A DNA stretch of 8,521 bases from an uncultured Ruminococcus sp. (GCA_900319195.1 ONNL01000169.1:1-8521); one strand, 5' to 3'; shown: positions 1 to 6,873, counted from the stretch's first letter. The notes: a model not told the origin generated them from the sequence alone. Program-made: numbers and translations.

Positions 1-2
1 GT

Positions 3-2342
3 CTTGAGATCTCCTGCTTCTCGTCCGGTGCAGCGCTTCGATTCAAGGAAAAGTCCGCCGAAAACAAGGCGGAGATCATAGAATATATCAAGCTTGCAAG
101 TAAAATGGGAACATCATTCGTTCGTATACTTGCAGATGACGGACTTGCTCCTTCCGGTCTTGTAGATGACGATTTCGTGATCTCAGAACTGAAAGAACTT
201 GCTGTTACCGCGGAAGAATACAACGTTACCCTGCTGGTTGAGACAAACGGAGATTACTGCGATACCAAGCGTCTTTGCAAAGTTCTCGAAAGTGTCGGAA
301 GCAGAAAGATAGGCGCGCTCTGGGATATGCACCACCCCTACAGATTTACAGGCGAGCTTCCCGAAACAACAGTTGCAAATCTCGGCGAGCACATCAAGTA
401 CACACATATTAAAGACAGTGTAATGACTGACGGCAAGCTGACATATAAACTCATGGGCGAAGGCGATATGCCGATTAAGGATATGCTCGATGCACTCAAG
501 AGCATAAACTACAGCGGTTATGTCACCCTCGAATGGGTAAAGCGCTGGTCCAAAGAACTCTGCGATGCCGGTATCGTCATTCCCCATTTCATGAACTATA
601 TGACGCCCTACAGACACCGTCATAAACACCCCCTCCAGGACAACAGCCGCAAGGACGGCGGAAAGTATATCTGGCCCAAGGAAAGACTTATCGACTACAC
701 ATTCCCCGATGTACTTGACAGGGTATGCGAGGAATTCCCGAACCAGTACGCTTTCAGATATACCGAGCTCGACTATACAAGAACATATCCCGAGTTCAGG
801 GACGATGTTGACAACTTTGCGCGCGCACTTGTTGCAATGGGCGTAAAGAAAGGCGATCATGTAGCGATCTGGGCTACCAATGTTCCCTCCTGGTACATCA
901 CATTCTGGGCTACAACAAAGATCGGTGCAGTCCTTGTTACCGTAAATACGGCATATAAGATCCACGAGACCGAATATCTTCTGAAACAGTCAGATACCCA
1001 TACTCTGGTAATGATCGAGAACCATAAGGACTGCGATTACAAGTCTATAATACGCGAGATATGCCCCGAACTTGATACATGCGAAAAAGGCAAGCTCAAC
1101 TCCAAACGTCTGCCGGTACTGAAAAATATCATAACCGACGGATTTGAAATGCCCGGTGCATACACATGGGAAGAAGCGAATGCGAAGGCTGCCGAAGTTC
1201 CGTACAGCGATGTCGAGAAGCTTCGCCGTACTATCGACAAGAACGACGTTGCGAATATGCAGTACACCTCCGGAACGACAGGCTTCCCCAAGGGCGTTAT
1301 GCTCACACACTACAATGTTGTAAACAACGGCAAGGCGATCGGCGACTGCATGGATCTTTCCACATCTGACAGAATGATGATCCAGGTTCCTATGTTCCAC
1401 TGCTTCGGTATGGTACTTGCAATGACAGCATCTGTAACTCATGGCGTAACAATGTCGCCTATCCCGGCATTCTCACCCAGAAAGGGTTTGAACTGCATTA
1501 ACAAGGAGAAGATCACCTGCTTCCACGGCGTTCCTACAATGTTTATAGCTATGCTCGGTCATGAGAATTTCCCGACAACCGACTTCTCACACATGAGAAC
1601 CGGTATTATGGCAGGCTCCCCCTGCCCTATCAAGACTATGCAGGACGTTATAGAGAAAATGCACATGAGCGAGATCTGCATTACCTACGGTCAGACCGAG
1701 GCTTCACCCGCCGTAACCATGAGCAAGACCACGGACTCTGTTGAGCAGCGTGTAAATACAGTCGGCGGTGTTATTTACGGCGACGAGATAAAGATCGTTG
1801 ACCCCGAGACGAATGAGACTCTGCCCGATGATACGGACGGCGAGCTCTGTGCAAGAGGCTATAACATCATGAAGGGCTACTACAAGATGCCCGAAGCTAC
1901 GGCAGCTGCTATCGACTCAGAGGGTTGGCTGCATACAGGAGACCTTGCAAGGAGACGTTCGTCCGACGGCTATTACAAGATAACGGGACGTATCAAGGAC
2001 ATGATAATCCGCGGCGGTGAGAATATCTATCCGAAGGAGATAGAGGACTTCCTCTACACAAATCCGAAGGTCAAGGACGTGCAGGTAATAGGCGTGCCCG
2101 ACGAGGACTACGGTGAAGAGGTGCTTGCTTGTATCATTTTGAAGGAAGGCGAGACAGCTACCGAGCAGGAGATAAAGGAGTTCTGTCTTGAGAGAATGGC
2201 GAAGCATAAGTGCCCGAAATATGTGGCATTTGTGGATAGCTTCCCGATGAATGCGGCAGGAAAGATATTGAAGTATAAGATGAGGGAAGAGGCTGTCGAG
2301 AGACTTGACCTCGGCAAAGCTAACAGTATCGTTACTGCATAA
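3..2342 (+). CDS. TIM-barrel (sugar isomerase/epimerase-like) fused to acyl-CoA synthetase, 5' partial
   Basis: The frame is open from the left edge (first full codon at 3) to TAA at 2340-2342, giving 779 visible residues; the true start lies upstream. The first 200 or so residues are the C-terminal two thirds of a xylose-isomerase-like (AP endonuclease 2 family) TIM barrel. Four likely metal ligands are visible: Glu (240-242, VETNGDY), Asp (324-326, WDMHH), His (405-407, YTHIKD) and Glu (531-533, TLEW). After a short basic linker near 600-660 comes a full ANL-superfamily acyl-adenylate/acyl-CoA ligase. It has the P-loop YTSGTTGFPKG (1263-1295), YGQTEASP (1686-1709), GWLHTGD (1923-1943), GRIKD (1986-2000), RGGENIYPKEIE (2010-2045) and the adenylation lysine in NAAGKILK (Lys 2262-2264). 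It should activate a carboxylic acid with ATP and CoA, and it resembles medium- or long-chain fatty acyl-CoA synthetases. The substrate and the role of the barrel are unknown. No stop, frameshift or ribosome binding site separates the two parts. The ATG at 105 is internal to the barrel and is not the start. Confidence 0.9.
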   Translation, partial: LEISCFSSGAALRFKEKSAENKAEIIEYIKLASKMGTSFVRILADDGLAPSGLVDDDFVISELKELAVTAEEYNVTLLVETNGDYCDTKRLCKVLESVGSRKIGALWDMHHPYRFTGELPETTVANLGEHIKYTHIKDSVMTDGKLTYKLMGEGDMPIKDMLDALKSINYSGYVTLEWVKRWSKELCDAGIVIPHFMNYMTPYRHRHKHPLQDNSRKDGGKYIWPKERLIDYTFPDVLDRVCEEFPNQYAFRYTELDYTRTYPEFRDDVDNFARALVAMGVKKGDHVAIWATNVPSWYITFWATTKIGAVLVTVNTAYKIHETEYLLKQSDTHTLVMIENHKDCDYKSIIREICPELDTCEKGKLNSKRLPVLKNIITDGFEMPGAYTWEEANAKAAEVPYSDVEKLRRTIDKNDVANMQYTSGTTGFPKGVMLTHYNVVNNGKAIGDCMDLSTSDRMMIQVPMFHCFGMVLAMTASVTHGVTMSPIPAFSPRKGLNCINKEKITCFHGVPTMFIAMLGHENFPTTDFSHMRTGIMAGSPCPIKTMQDVIEKMHMSEICITYGQTEASPAVTMSKTTDSVEQRVNTVGGVIYGDEIKIVDPETNETLPDDTDGELCARGYNIMKGYYKMPEATAAAIDSEGWLHTGDLARRRSSDGYYKITGRIKDMIIRGGENIYPKEIEDFLYTNPKVKDVQVIGVPDEDYGEEVLACIILKEGETATEQEIKEFCLERMAKHKCPKYVAFVDSFPMNAAGKILKYKMREEAVERLDLGKANSIVTA

Positions 2343-2381
2343 TATATTATAGGACAATGCAATTTTCACAAACAGCTCTGG

Positions 2382-2594
2382 TCGCTCGCTTTAGTTTTAA
2401 AGGCGAGCGAAACTTCGTAGGGCGCTTGGTGGGAGGTGGATTTCAAAACAGTCCTGTGGACTGTTTTGAAAGAGGAGGCGCTTTGCAAGAGAAGCGCCTC
2501 CCTGTTAGGTTTACGGACAGATAGACCTTGCGAATTATTTGCAACGAAAGATGTAGCCGTTTCTGAACCAAGAACTCACAGCAAGGCTTGTCTG
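2382..2594. repeat. Hairpin-rich intergenic element A (four consecutive stem-loops)
   Basis: Four stems follow each other in the gap between the ligase gene and the pseudouridine synthase gene. Stem 1 pairs TCGCTCGC (2382-2389) with GCGAGCGA (2403-2410), with an inner TTTA/TAAA. Stem 2 is a perfect 14-bp arm, TTTCAAAACAGTCC (2441-2454) against 2458-2471, with a 3-nt TGT loop. Stem 3 pairs GGAGGCGCTT (2474-2483) with AAGCGCCTCC (2492-2501). Stem 4 pairs 2518-2531 with 2581-2594, 13 of 14 positions counting G-U pairs, around a 49-nt loop. No T-run follows any of them, so they are poor intrinsic terminators. The density of palindromes suggests a mobile non-coding repeat of the REP/MITE kind or a structured RNA. 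The fold is read directly from the sequence; the repeat status is inference, because only one copy lies in this window. Confidence 0.6.
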
Positions 2595-2606
2595 AATATA
2601 TCAATC

Positions 2607-2610
2607 GGAG
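2607..2610 (+). promoter_or_regulatory. Shine-Dalgarno GGAG deciding the pseudouridine synthase start
   Basis: GGAG sits 5 nt before the ATG at 2616, where homology to the RsuA/RluE fold begins. The upstream in-frame GTG at 2436 has a GGGAGG directly abutting it with no spacer, and the reading frame between 2436 and 2615 is a translation of hairpin element A with no recognisable domain. The internal ATG is therefore preferred. Confidence 0.65.
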
Positions 2611-2615
2611 AAAAA

Positions 2616-3212
2616 ATGCTTTACTTCATGTTTAATAAACCACAGGGCTGTGTGACTGCCGTCCGCGATAAATCGGAACATACAGTCATGGAATACTTTC
2701 CGCCTGACCTCGCCCGAAAACTTCACCCTGTCGGTCGGCTCGACAAGGACACGAGCGGTCTACTGATCTTCACTGATGACGGCACCCTCGACTTGAAGAT
2801 AATGCAGCCTGAAAAACACGTCAGCAAGACCTATATCTTTCACGCATTCGGCAATATCACCGATGAAAAAATAGCTGCACTCGAAAGGGGAGTGCAGCTT
2901 GATACGTTTACCACTAAGCCTGCAAAATTCGGGCTTATCCGCCGCTGTACCGTCAGCGACCTTGAACCGATAATGCCTGCGGATAAGAGGGAGCATTATA
3001 TGAAAAATCCCGACGGTCCCGCGTTTATCGGCACTCTCACTATCTGTGAGGGGAAAAAGCATCAGGTGAAGCGAATGCTTGAGGCAGTGCACTGCAAGGT
3101 GCTGCACCTCCACCGCGAGAGTATCGGCGGACTTGTACTCGACAGCAGACTTTCAGCAGGGGACTACCGTCCGCTGACCGATGAGGAACTGCGTCTGCTG
3201 CTTGAAAAATAA
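2616..3212 (+). CDS. rRNA pseudouridine synthase, RsuA/RluE type without S4 domain
   Basis: A 198-residue member of the RsuA/RluB/RluE/RluF family, which isomerises uridine to pseudouridine in ribosomal RNA. The protein opens directly with the catalytic fold (FMFNKPQGCVTA). It carries the signature GRLDKDTSGLLIFTDDG near residues 40-56, with the predicted catalytic Asp at residue 43, and the late family motif EGKKHQVKRML followed by HLHRESIGG. The usual N-terminal S4 RNA-binding domain (about 60 residues) of RsuA, RluB and RluF is missing, as in RluE. No S4-like sequence precedes the start; upstream lies hairpin element A. The rRNA target cannot be told from the sequence, so no symbol is given. 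The stop is 35 nt before the methyltransferase start, so the two are probably one operon. An in-frame extension to a GTG at 2436 would give 258 residues but is not credible. Confidence 0.88.
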   Translation: MLYFMFNKPQGCVTAVRDKSEHTVMEYFPPDLARKLHPVGRLDKDTSGLLIFTDDGTLDLKIMQPEKHVSKTYIFHAFGNITDEKIAALERGVQLDTFTTKPAKFGLIRRCTVSDLEPIMPADKREHYMKNPDGPAFIGTLTICEGKKHQVKRMLEAVHCKVLHLHRESIGGLVLDSRLSAGDYRPLTDEELRLLLEK

Positions 3213-3247
3213 CCATGCATATCACGATTTCCGAAAGGAGAAAGCTT

Positions 3248-4474
3248 ATGAAAGCAAAAAGGGGATTTCCTGCGTTCACTGTCACGAAAAAGGCTGAAAA
3301 GTCGCTGAAGGACGGTCATCCGTGGGTCTATGATACCGAGATAACAGCCTGTGAGGACTGCGGAAACGGTGCTCTCGTCGATATTTTTTCGCAGAAGGGC
3401 TCGTACCTCGGGACAGGCTTTTTCAGCGCCAACAGCAAAATAAGAATTCGCCGCCTGTCCGACAATGCCAACGAGAAATTCACAGATGAATTTTTCGCAA
3501 GGCGCGTGAAGTACGCGATAGACTACCGCAGGACTGTCATGCGTGAGGACTTCTCGTCGTGCCGCCTTATCTTCGGAGAAGCGGATGGTCTCCCGGGACT
3601 TACTGTCGATAAATACGAGGACTTGCTCTCCGTGCAGGTGCTCTCCTACGGCATGGAGCAGAAAAAGGACATCATCTACCGCGCACTCTGCAATGAGCTT
3701 GAAAGGTGCGGAGTGAAGGTCGCAGGCATCATGGAGCGCAATGACGTGGCGATAAGAAAGCTCGAGGGACTTGAGGAGTACAAGGCATGGTACAGAGCTG
3801 ACTTTCTCCCCGAGCCGCCGCAGTCTCCCGTTACGCAGATAACCGAGAACGGCATTACATACGAGGTCGATGTGGAGAACGGTCAGAAGACGGGATTTTT
3901 TCTCGACCAGAAGTACAACCGCCTTGCCGTCATGAAGCTTGCAAATGGAATGAAGGTGCTCGACTGCTTTACTCATACAGGCTCGTTCGGGCTAAATGCA
4001 GCCAAGGGCGGAGCGGAGCACGTTACATCTGTTGACGTATCGCAGTGCGCGATAGATATGGCAAAGGCAAATGCCAAGCGCAACGGTCTCTCCGACAAGA
4101 TCGACTACCTCTGCACTGATGTTTTCGAGCTGCTCCCCGAGCTTATCGAGCAGCATTTTACCTATGACCTCGTAATCCTCGACCCTCCTGCGTTCACCAA
4201 GAGCCGCAGGACAGTAGGCAGTGCTCACAAGGGTTACAAGGAGATAAATTACAGAGCGATGAAGCTTCTGAGGCGAGGCGGCTATCTTGCGACCTGTTCG
4301 TGCTCACATTTCATGGAGGTCAAAATGTTCGAGAAAATGCTTGCCGAGGCTGCTGCCGACGCAGGCGTAGGACTGCGGATAATCGAGGAACGCGCACAGG
4401 CTCCCGACCATCCCGTCCTCATGGGAGTCCCCGAGACGAGCTACCTGAAATTCTATCTGCTCCAGATAGTGTGA
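3248..4474 (+). CDS. rlmI: RlmI-type class I SAM-dependent rRNA (cytosine-C5) methyltransferase
   Basis: A 408-residue protein of the RlmI family, whose E. coli member methylates a 23S rRNA cytosine at C5 (position 1962). The N-terminal part (about residues 1-75, with the GHPWVYDTEI segment) matches the PUA-like RNA-binding domain. The family signature GQKTGFFLDQ lies at 3881-3910. The SAM-binding motif I, VLDCFTHTGSFGL, starts at 3956, DPPAF (motif IV) is at 4181-4195, and TCSCSH with the expected catalytic cysteine is at 4292-4309. Length and domain order fit the family. The start at 3248 is chosen because AAGGAG (3235-3240) lies 7 nt upstream; the in-frame ATG at 3215 has no ribosome binding site. 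It lies just downstream of the pseudouridine synthase gene, which fits a shared role in ribosome modification. The exact target nucleotide is inferred from the family. Confidence 0.9.
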   Translation: MKAKRGFPAFTVTKKAEKSLKDGHPWVYDTEITACEDCGNGALVDIFSQKGSYLGTGFFSANSKIRIRRLSDNANEKFTDEFFARRVKYAIDYRRTVMREDFSSCRLIFGEADGLPGLTVDKYEDLLSVQVLSYGMEQKKDIIYRALCNELERCGVKVAGIMERNDVAIRKLEGLEEYKAWYRADFLPEPPQSPVTQITENGITYEVDVENGQKTGFFLDQKYNRLAVMKLANGMKVLDCFTHTGSFGLNAAKGGAEHVTSVDVSQCAIDMAKANAKRNGLSDKIDYLCTDVFELLPELIEQHFTYDLVILDPPAFTKSRRTVGSAHKGYKEINYRAMKLLRRGGYLATCSCSHFMEVKMFEKMLAEAAADAGVGLRIIEERAQAPDHPVLMGVPETSYLKFYLLQIV

Positions 4475-4475
4475 C

Positions 4476-4498
4476 GAGCCGCTGTTCAGAGGCGGTTT
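4476..4498 (+). terminator. Weak terminator-like hairpin between convergent stop codons
   Basis: CCGC (4479-4482) can pair with GCGG (4492-4495), extended by A-U and G-U pairs, and TTT then CTCT follow. It sits at the junction of the methyltransferase stop (4474) and the converging PAP2 stop (4486), where a terminator is expected, and overlaps the last PAP2 codons. The stem is short, so confidence is low. Confidence 0.28.
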
Positions 4499-5010
4499 CT
4501 CTGATAAAGCTGCTTCATTATAACTGCACTCAGCACTGCGGACAGCGCTCCGACTGCGATACCACCGAGAATGTCCGTAGGGAAGTGTACGTACAGGTAC
4601 ATACGTGAAAAGGCGATAAGTACGGCAAGGACGATGTATGGAATCCAAAGCCGATTTTTAGCGGCAAGCAGAGCAAAGGCTGCTGAGAAAGCCGCGGATG
4701 TGTGTCCCGACGGGAACGAGTAGTCCCCCGGAGCTTTGATAAGCAGCTTTATATCGGTGCTTATGGCAAACGGACGTGTCCTTGCCACAATTGGCTTTAG
4801 TGCAAGGTTGCAGACAATGCCGTTTATCGCAACAGCCGCGAGCAGAGTGAGACCTGCCCTGCGAGTTTTCGGGAAAAACGCAAGAATCAGTCCCGTGACT
4901 ATCCAGAGTATGCCTTTGCTTCCGAGGTGCGTGATGACGGGCATTGCAGCGTCGAGAAAACCGCACCTTATGTGCTCTTGAATGAAGTTCAGTATCTGTA
5001 TTTCTGACAT
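4486..5010 (-). CDS. PAP2-family membrane phosphatase (undecaprenyl/lipid pyrophosphate phosphatase-like)
   Basis: A 174-residue integral membrane protein with the three phosphatase motifs of the PAP2 (type 2 phosphatidic acid phosphatase) superfamily. These are K-x6-RP at residues 72-80 (KPIVARTRP), PSGH at 100-103, and SR-x5-H-x3-D at 135-146 (SRMYLYVHFPTD). All catalytic residues expected from the family are present. Hydrophobic stretches near 33-46, 52-70, 105-117, 121-134 and 147-165 suggest about five membrane passes. Small bacterial members dephosphorylate undecaprenyl pyrophosphate or phosphatidylglycerol phosphate; the substrate cannot be told here. The ATG at 5008-5010 is chosen because the family N-terminus (EIQILNFIQEH) begins there. 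It has no Shine-Dalgarno at normal distance; the nearest GGAGG is at 5057-5061, behind a hairpin. An in-frame GTG at 5113-5115 would add 35 residues translated from an inverted-repeat region and is not credible. Confidence 0.88.
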   Translation of the reverse strand: MSEIQILNFIQEHIRCGFLDAAMPVITHLGSKGILWIVTGLILAFFPKTRRAGLTLLAAVAINGIVCNLALKPIVARTRPFAISTDIKLLIKAPGDYSFPSGHTSAAFSAAFALLAAKNRLWIPYIVLAVLIAFSRMYLYVHFPTDILGGIAVGALSAVLSAVIMKQLYQRNRL

Positions 5011-5022
5011 GGATTTTATCGG

Positions 5023-5052
5023 GGGAAAACTTTCTGAGGAAAGCTTTTTCCC
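5023..5052. repeat. Stem-loop between a GGAGG and the PAP2 start
   Basis: GGGAAAA (5023-5029) and CTTTC (5030-5034) pair with GAAAG (5039-5043) and TTTTCCC (5046-5052). This makes a 12-bp stem with a 2-nt bulge and a TGAG loop. On the minus strand it separates the only good ribosome-binding sequence (GGAGG, 5057-5061) from the PAP2 start codon at 5010, so it could affect translation. That role is speculative. Confidence 0.5.
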
Positions 5053-5064
5053 GTACCCTCCTTT

Positions 5065-5149
5065 AGTTTGAAATTTTTCATGGATATAGTGCGTGCTGTC
5101 TGTATAGGGCGGCACTTTTTTTGCGCTATATCCATGAAAAATTTAAGCT
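5065..5149. repeat. Hairpin-rich element B: 19-bp perfect inverted repeat with nested hairpin
   Basis: AAATTTTTCATGGATATAG (5071-5089) is exactly complementary to 5126-5144. The pairing extends outward through AGTTT/AAGCT (5065-5069 and 5145-5149) past one bulged G, and inward by a few G-C and G-U pairs. A second hairpin with a T-run (5093-5122) is nested inside the loop. The design is that of a small palindromic mobile element or a stable folded RNA. It shares a near-identical 13-mer, CTTTAGTTT followed by one variable base and AAA, with element A (2389-2401 and 5061-5073), which may be chance. Copies elsewhere in the genome cannot be checked here. Confidence 0.6.
5093..5122 (+). terminator. 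Intrinsic-terminator-like hairpin with T7 tract, plus strand
   Basis: GTGCTGTCT (5093-5101) pairs with GGGCGGCAC (5107-5115) around a GTATA loop, using three G-U pairs that work only in the plus-strand RNA. Seven T residues (5116-5122) follow directly. The shape is that of a rho-independent terminator. The nearest plus-strand gene ends 619 nt upstream, so it would stop read-through from the methyltransferase operon or an antisense transcript across the PAP2 gene, or it may simply be part of element B. Confidence 0.45.
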
Positions 5150-5165
5150 GACGCTCAGCAAGAAA

Positions 5166-5198
5166 TCGGGGAAGGCTCATCTCAGAGACCTTCCCCGA
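5166..5198 (-). terminator. Candidate terminator of the EAL-PAS gene
   Basis: TCGGGGAAGG (5166-5175) pairs perfectly with CCTTCCCCGA (5189-5198), with a further CTC/GAG inner pairing. It lies 27 nt past the stop codon of the minus-strand EAL gene. In that direction the stem is followed by TTTCTT, a weak T-rich tail. Position and GC-rich stem fit an intrinsic terminator, though the T-tract is poor. It may also be an outer part of hairpin element B. Confidence 0.5.
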
Positions 5199-5225
5199 CA
5201 AATTCTATGCGAGTTATACCGTATA

Positions 5226-6812
5226 TTATACGGGCAACGCCGAACCGTAGGCTTTCAGCGGCTTTCCGTTTTCGTCAAATTCTGTGGTGTAGCTTATATG
5301 AAACATCACTCTGTCGGGAGTCAGCGGCATATCGCATTCGAGGTACTTTGTTCCCTCGGCTATCTGCCTGTGCCAGTCGCGGTACATATCCGCGTAATCG
5401 GGCTGGAAGAATCCCGTCTCGATAAGCGGCTCGGGATAATTCTCGATTACCTCGGGCAGTCCGAGTACCCTTCTGCACCTTCTGCAAGGACGCATTTCCT
5501 TCGTCGTGATGTCGTACTCCCATGCAAACGAGTTTGAGTGCTCCGTCGCGTAGAAGAACTTCTTCTCACTTGCTTCAAGGTCGCGTATCTGGGTCTTTTC
5601 TTCTGTGACATTCTGCACCATTGCGTAGAAGAGGTACTGCTCGCCCGCTCTGCCGAGAAGTCGGATATAGCTGCGAATGCATATCTTATCCATTCCGCAG
5701 GTCTTTGAGCAGATGTCGCGCCATACCTCGCACATTTCCTCCTTGCCCGAGACTATCGCACGGTGGAGCGTCTCCTCATAGCACTTCCTGTTTTCGAGGT
5801 CAACGGTTTTCCATAGGTCGATTCCGAGGATTTCCTGCTCGTCCATATTCATGCCCAATTCAGCCATATACTTATTGTTTATGCGGAGTATTTCAAGCCT
5901 GCCCTGATAGTAGGAGAAGATAGCCGCTCCGCCGACGTAATTGTTGAAGATGAGCGTTTCGAGGGATTCGGGGTCCCAGAATTTTTCGGCGTCAAGGTTT
6001 TCGAGCTCAATGGCTGGTGTTATCGCCTCATGCTCAGACTTGATTATCATTTCAATGAAAGCGTCCTCGGGCAGCGGCTTTGAATAGAGATATCCCTGAA
6101 TATAGAAGCACCCGATGCTCTTCATGTAATCCGCCTGTGACATAGTTTCAACGCCCTCTGCGATTACAGGTGTATCGAGCCACCTTGCCATGCGGACAAC
6201 AGCGCTGATTATCGTGCCGCCCCTGCCGCTGAGACTTCCGCTGAAAAAGCGCATATCGAGCTTTATCATGTCAACGGGGAGGTCTTTGAGGACATTCAGC
6301 GAGGAGTAGCCGCTTCCGAAGTCGTCCATTTCAACGGTATAGCCGTAAGCGTGGAGCTTTTCTATTGCCAGTAGGACAAGCTCCATACCGCCGATAGCCG
6401 ATGATTCGGTTATCTCGACGTGCAGTAGGTTGACGGGTATCCCGTACCTCACACGGATATTCTCGATAGTATCAACGTATTCCTTGTGGAAGATGTCATA
6501 CCTCGACATATTGCAGGAGATAGGAACAGGGGAGATCCCTTCGTCGAGAAGCTTCCTTTGGAGTCTGCACACCATTTTAAAAACGGCGATGTCGGCCTTG
6601 TGAAGCAGGTCATGTTTTTCAAGCACAGGAATGAAGTCAGAAGGATACTGCAAGCCGAACTCCTTGTCGTTCCAGCGCATTAGAGCTTCAGCACCTATCA
6701 TGCGTTCAGTCGAGTGGTTTATCTTCGGCTGATAGCATACGAAGATACTGCCGTCAGCGACAGCGCTCTCGAGCCTTGCGACATATTCCTGCTCAGTCAT
6801 TTTTCTGTCCAT
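5226..6812 (-). CDS. EAL-domain c-di-GMP phosphodiesterase with C-terminal PAS domains
   Basis: A 528-residue, apparently soluble protein. Residues about 10-250 are an EAL domain, which hydrolyses the second messenger cyclic di-GMP. The family's metal and catalytic positions look intact: E42 (EAL), N101 (CNMS), E133 (VEITES), D163/D164 (MDDFGSGYSS), K184 (IKLD), E219/E222 (AEGVET) and Q239 (QGYLYSKPLP). Activity is therefore likely. Residues about 275-405 and 415-528 look like two PAS-type sensor domains, the first with a Cys-rich patch (CSKTCGMDKIC). The order EAL then PAS is unusual, since sensors usually come first. The protein ends at AYGSALPV, where a PAS domain normally runs on into a DxTERK-type linker and often a GGDEF domain, so a lost C-terminus is possible. 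The start is secure: AGGAGG (6819-6824) lies 6 nt upstream of the ATG, and a sigma-A promoter precedes it. No membrane segment is seen. Confidence 0.9.
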   Translation of the reverse strand: MDRKMTEQEYVARLESAVADGSIFVCYQPKINHSTERMIGAEALMRWNDKEFGLQYPSDFIPVLEKHDLLHKADIAVFKMVCRLQRKLLDEGISPVPISCNMSRYDIFHKEYVDTIENIRVRYGIPVNLLHVEITESSAIGGMELVLLAIEKLHAYGYTVEMDDFGSGYSSLNVLKDLPVDMIKLDMRFFSGSLSGRGGTIISAVVRMARWLDTPVIAEGVETMSQADYMKSIGCFYIQGYLYSKPLPEDAFIEMIIKSEHEAITPAIELENLDAEKFWDPESLETLIFNNYVGGAAIFSYYQGRLEILRINNKYMAELGMNMDEQEILGIDLWKTVDLENRKCYEETLHRAIVSGKEEMCEVWRDICSKTCGMDKICIRSYIRLLGRAGEQYLFYAMVQNVTEEKTQIRDLEASEKKFFYATEHSNSFAWEYDITTKEMRPCRRCRRVLGLPEVIENYPEPLIETGFFQPDYADMYRDWHRQIAEGTKYLECDMPLTPDRVMFHISYTTEFDENGKPLKAYGSALPV

Positions 6813-6873
6813 GATCTCCCTCCTTGTCTATTGATTTAAGTATTTTGATCGATAGCCAAATATTATTTTATAA

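Noticed and set aside
183..965. Long minus-strand open frames opposite the ligase gene and similar frames opposite other genes (for example 3164-3976 minus)
   Set aside because: They are antisense to genes with clear family motifs, lack ribosome binding sites and resemble no protein.
2441..2471. The 14-bp perfect hairpin as a terminator for the ligase gene
   Set aside because: It is not followed by a T-tract and is one of several clustered stems; it is better viewed as part of a repeat or RNA element.
2436..2615. N-terminal extension of the pseudouridine synthase from GTG 2436
   Set aside because: It is a translation of hairpin element A, its ribosome binding sequence directly abuts the GTG, and a well-placed GGAG precedes ATG 2616 where the family fold begins.
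3215..3247. ATG at 3215 as start of the RlmI-type gene
   Set aside because: No Shine-Dalgarno before it, whereas AAGGAG is correctly spaced before ATG 3248.
5011..5115. PAP2 start at GTG 5115
   Set aside because: The added residues come from the inverted repeat and do not resemble the PAP2 N-terminus; no ribosome binding site precedes it.
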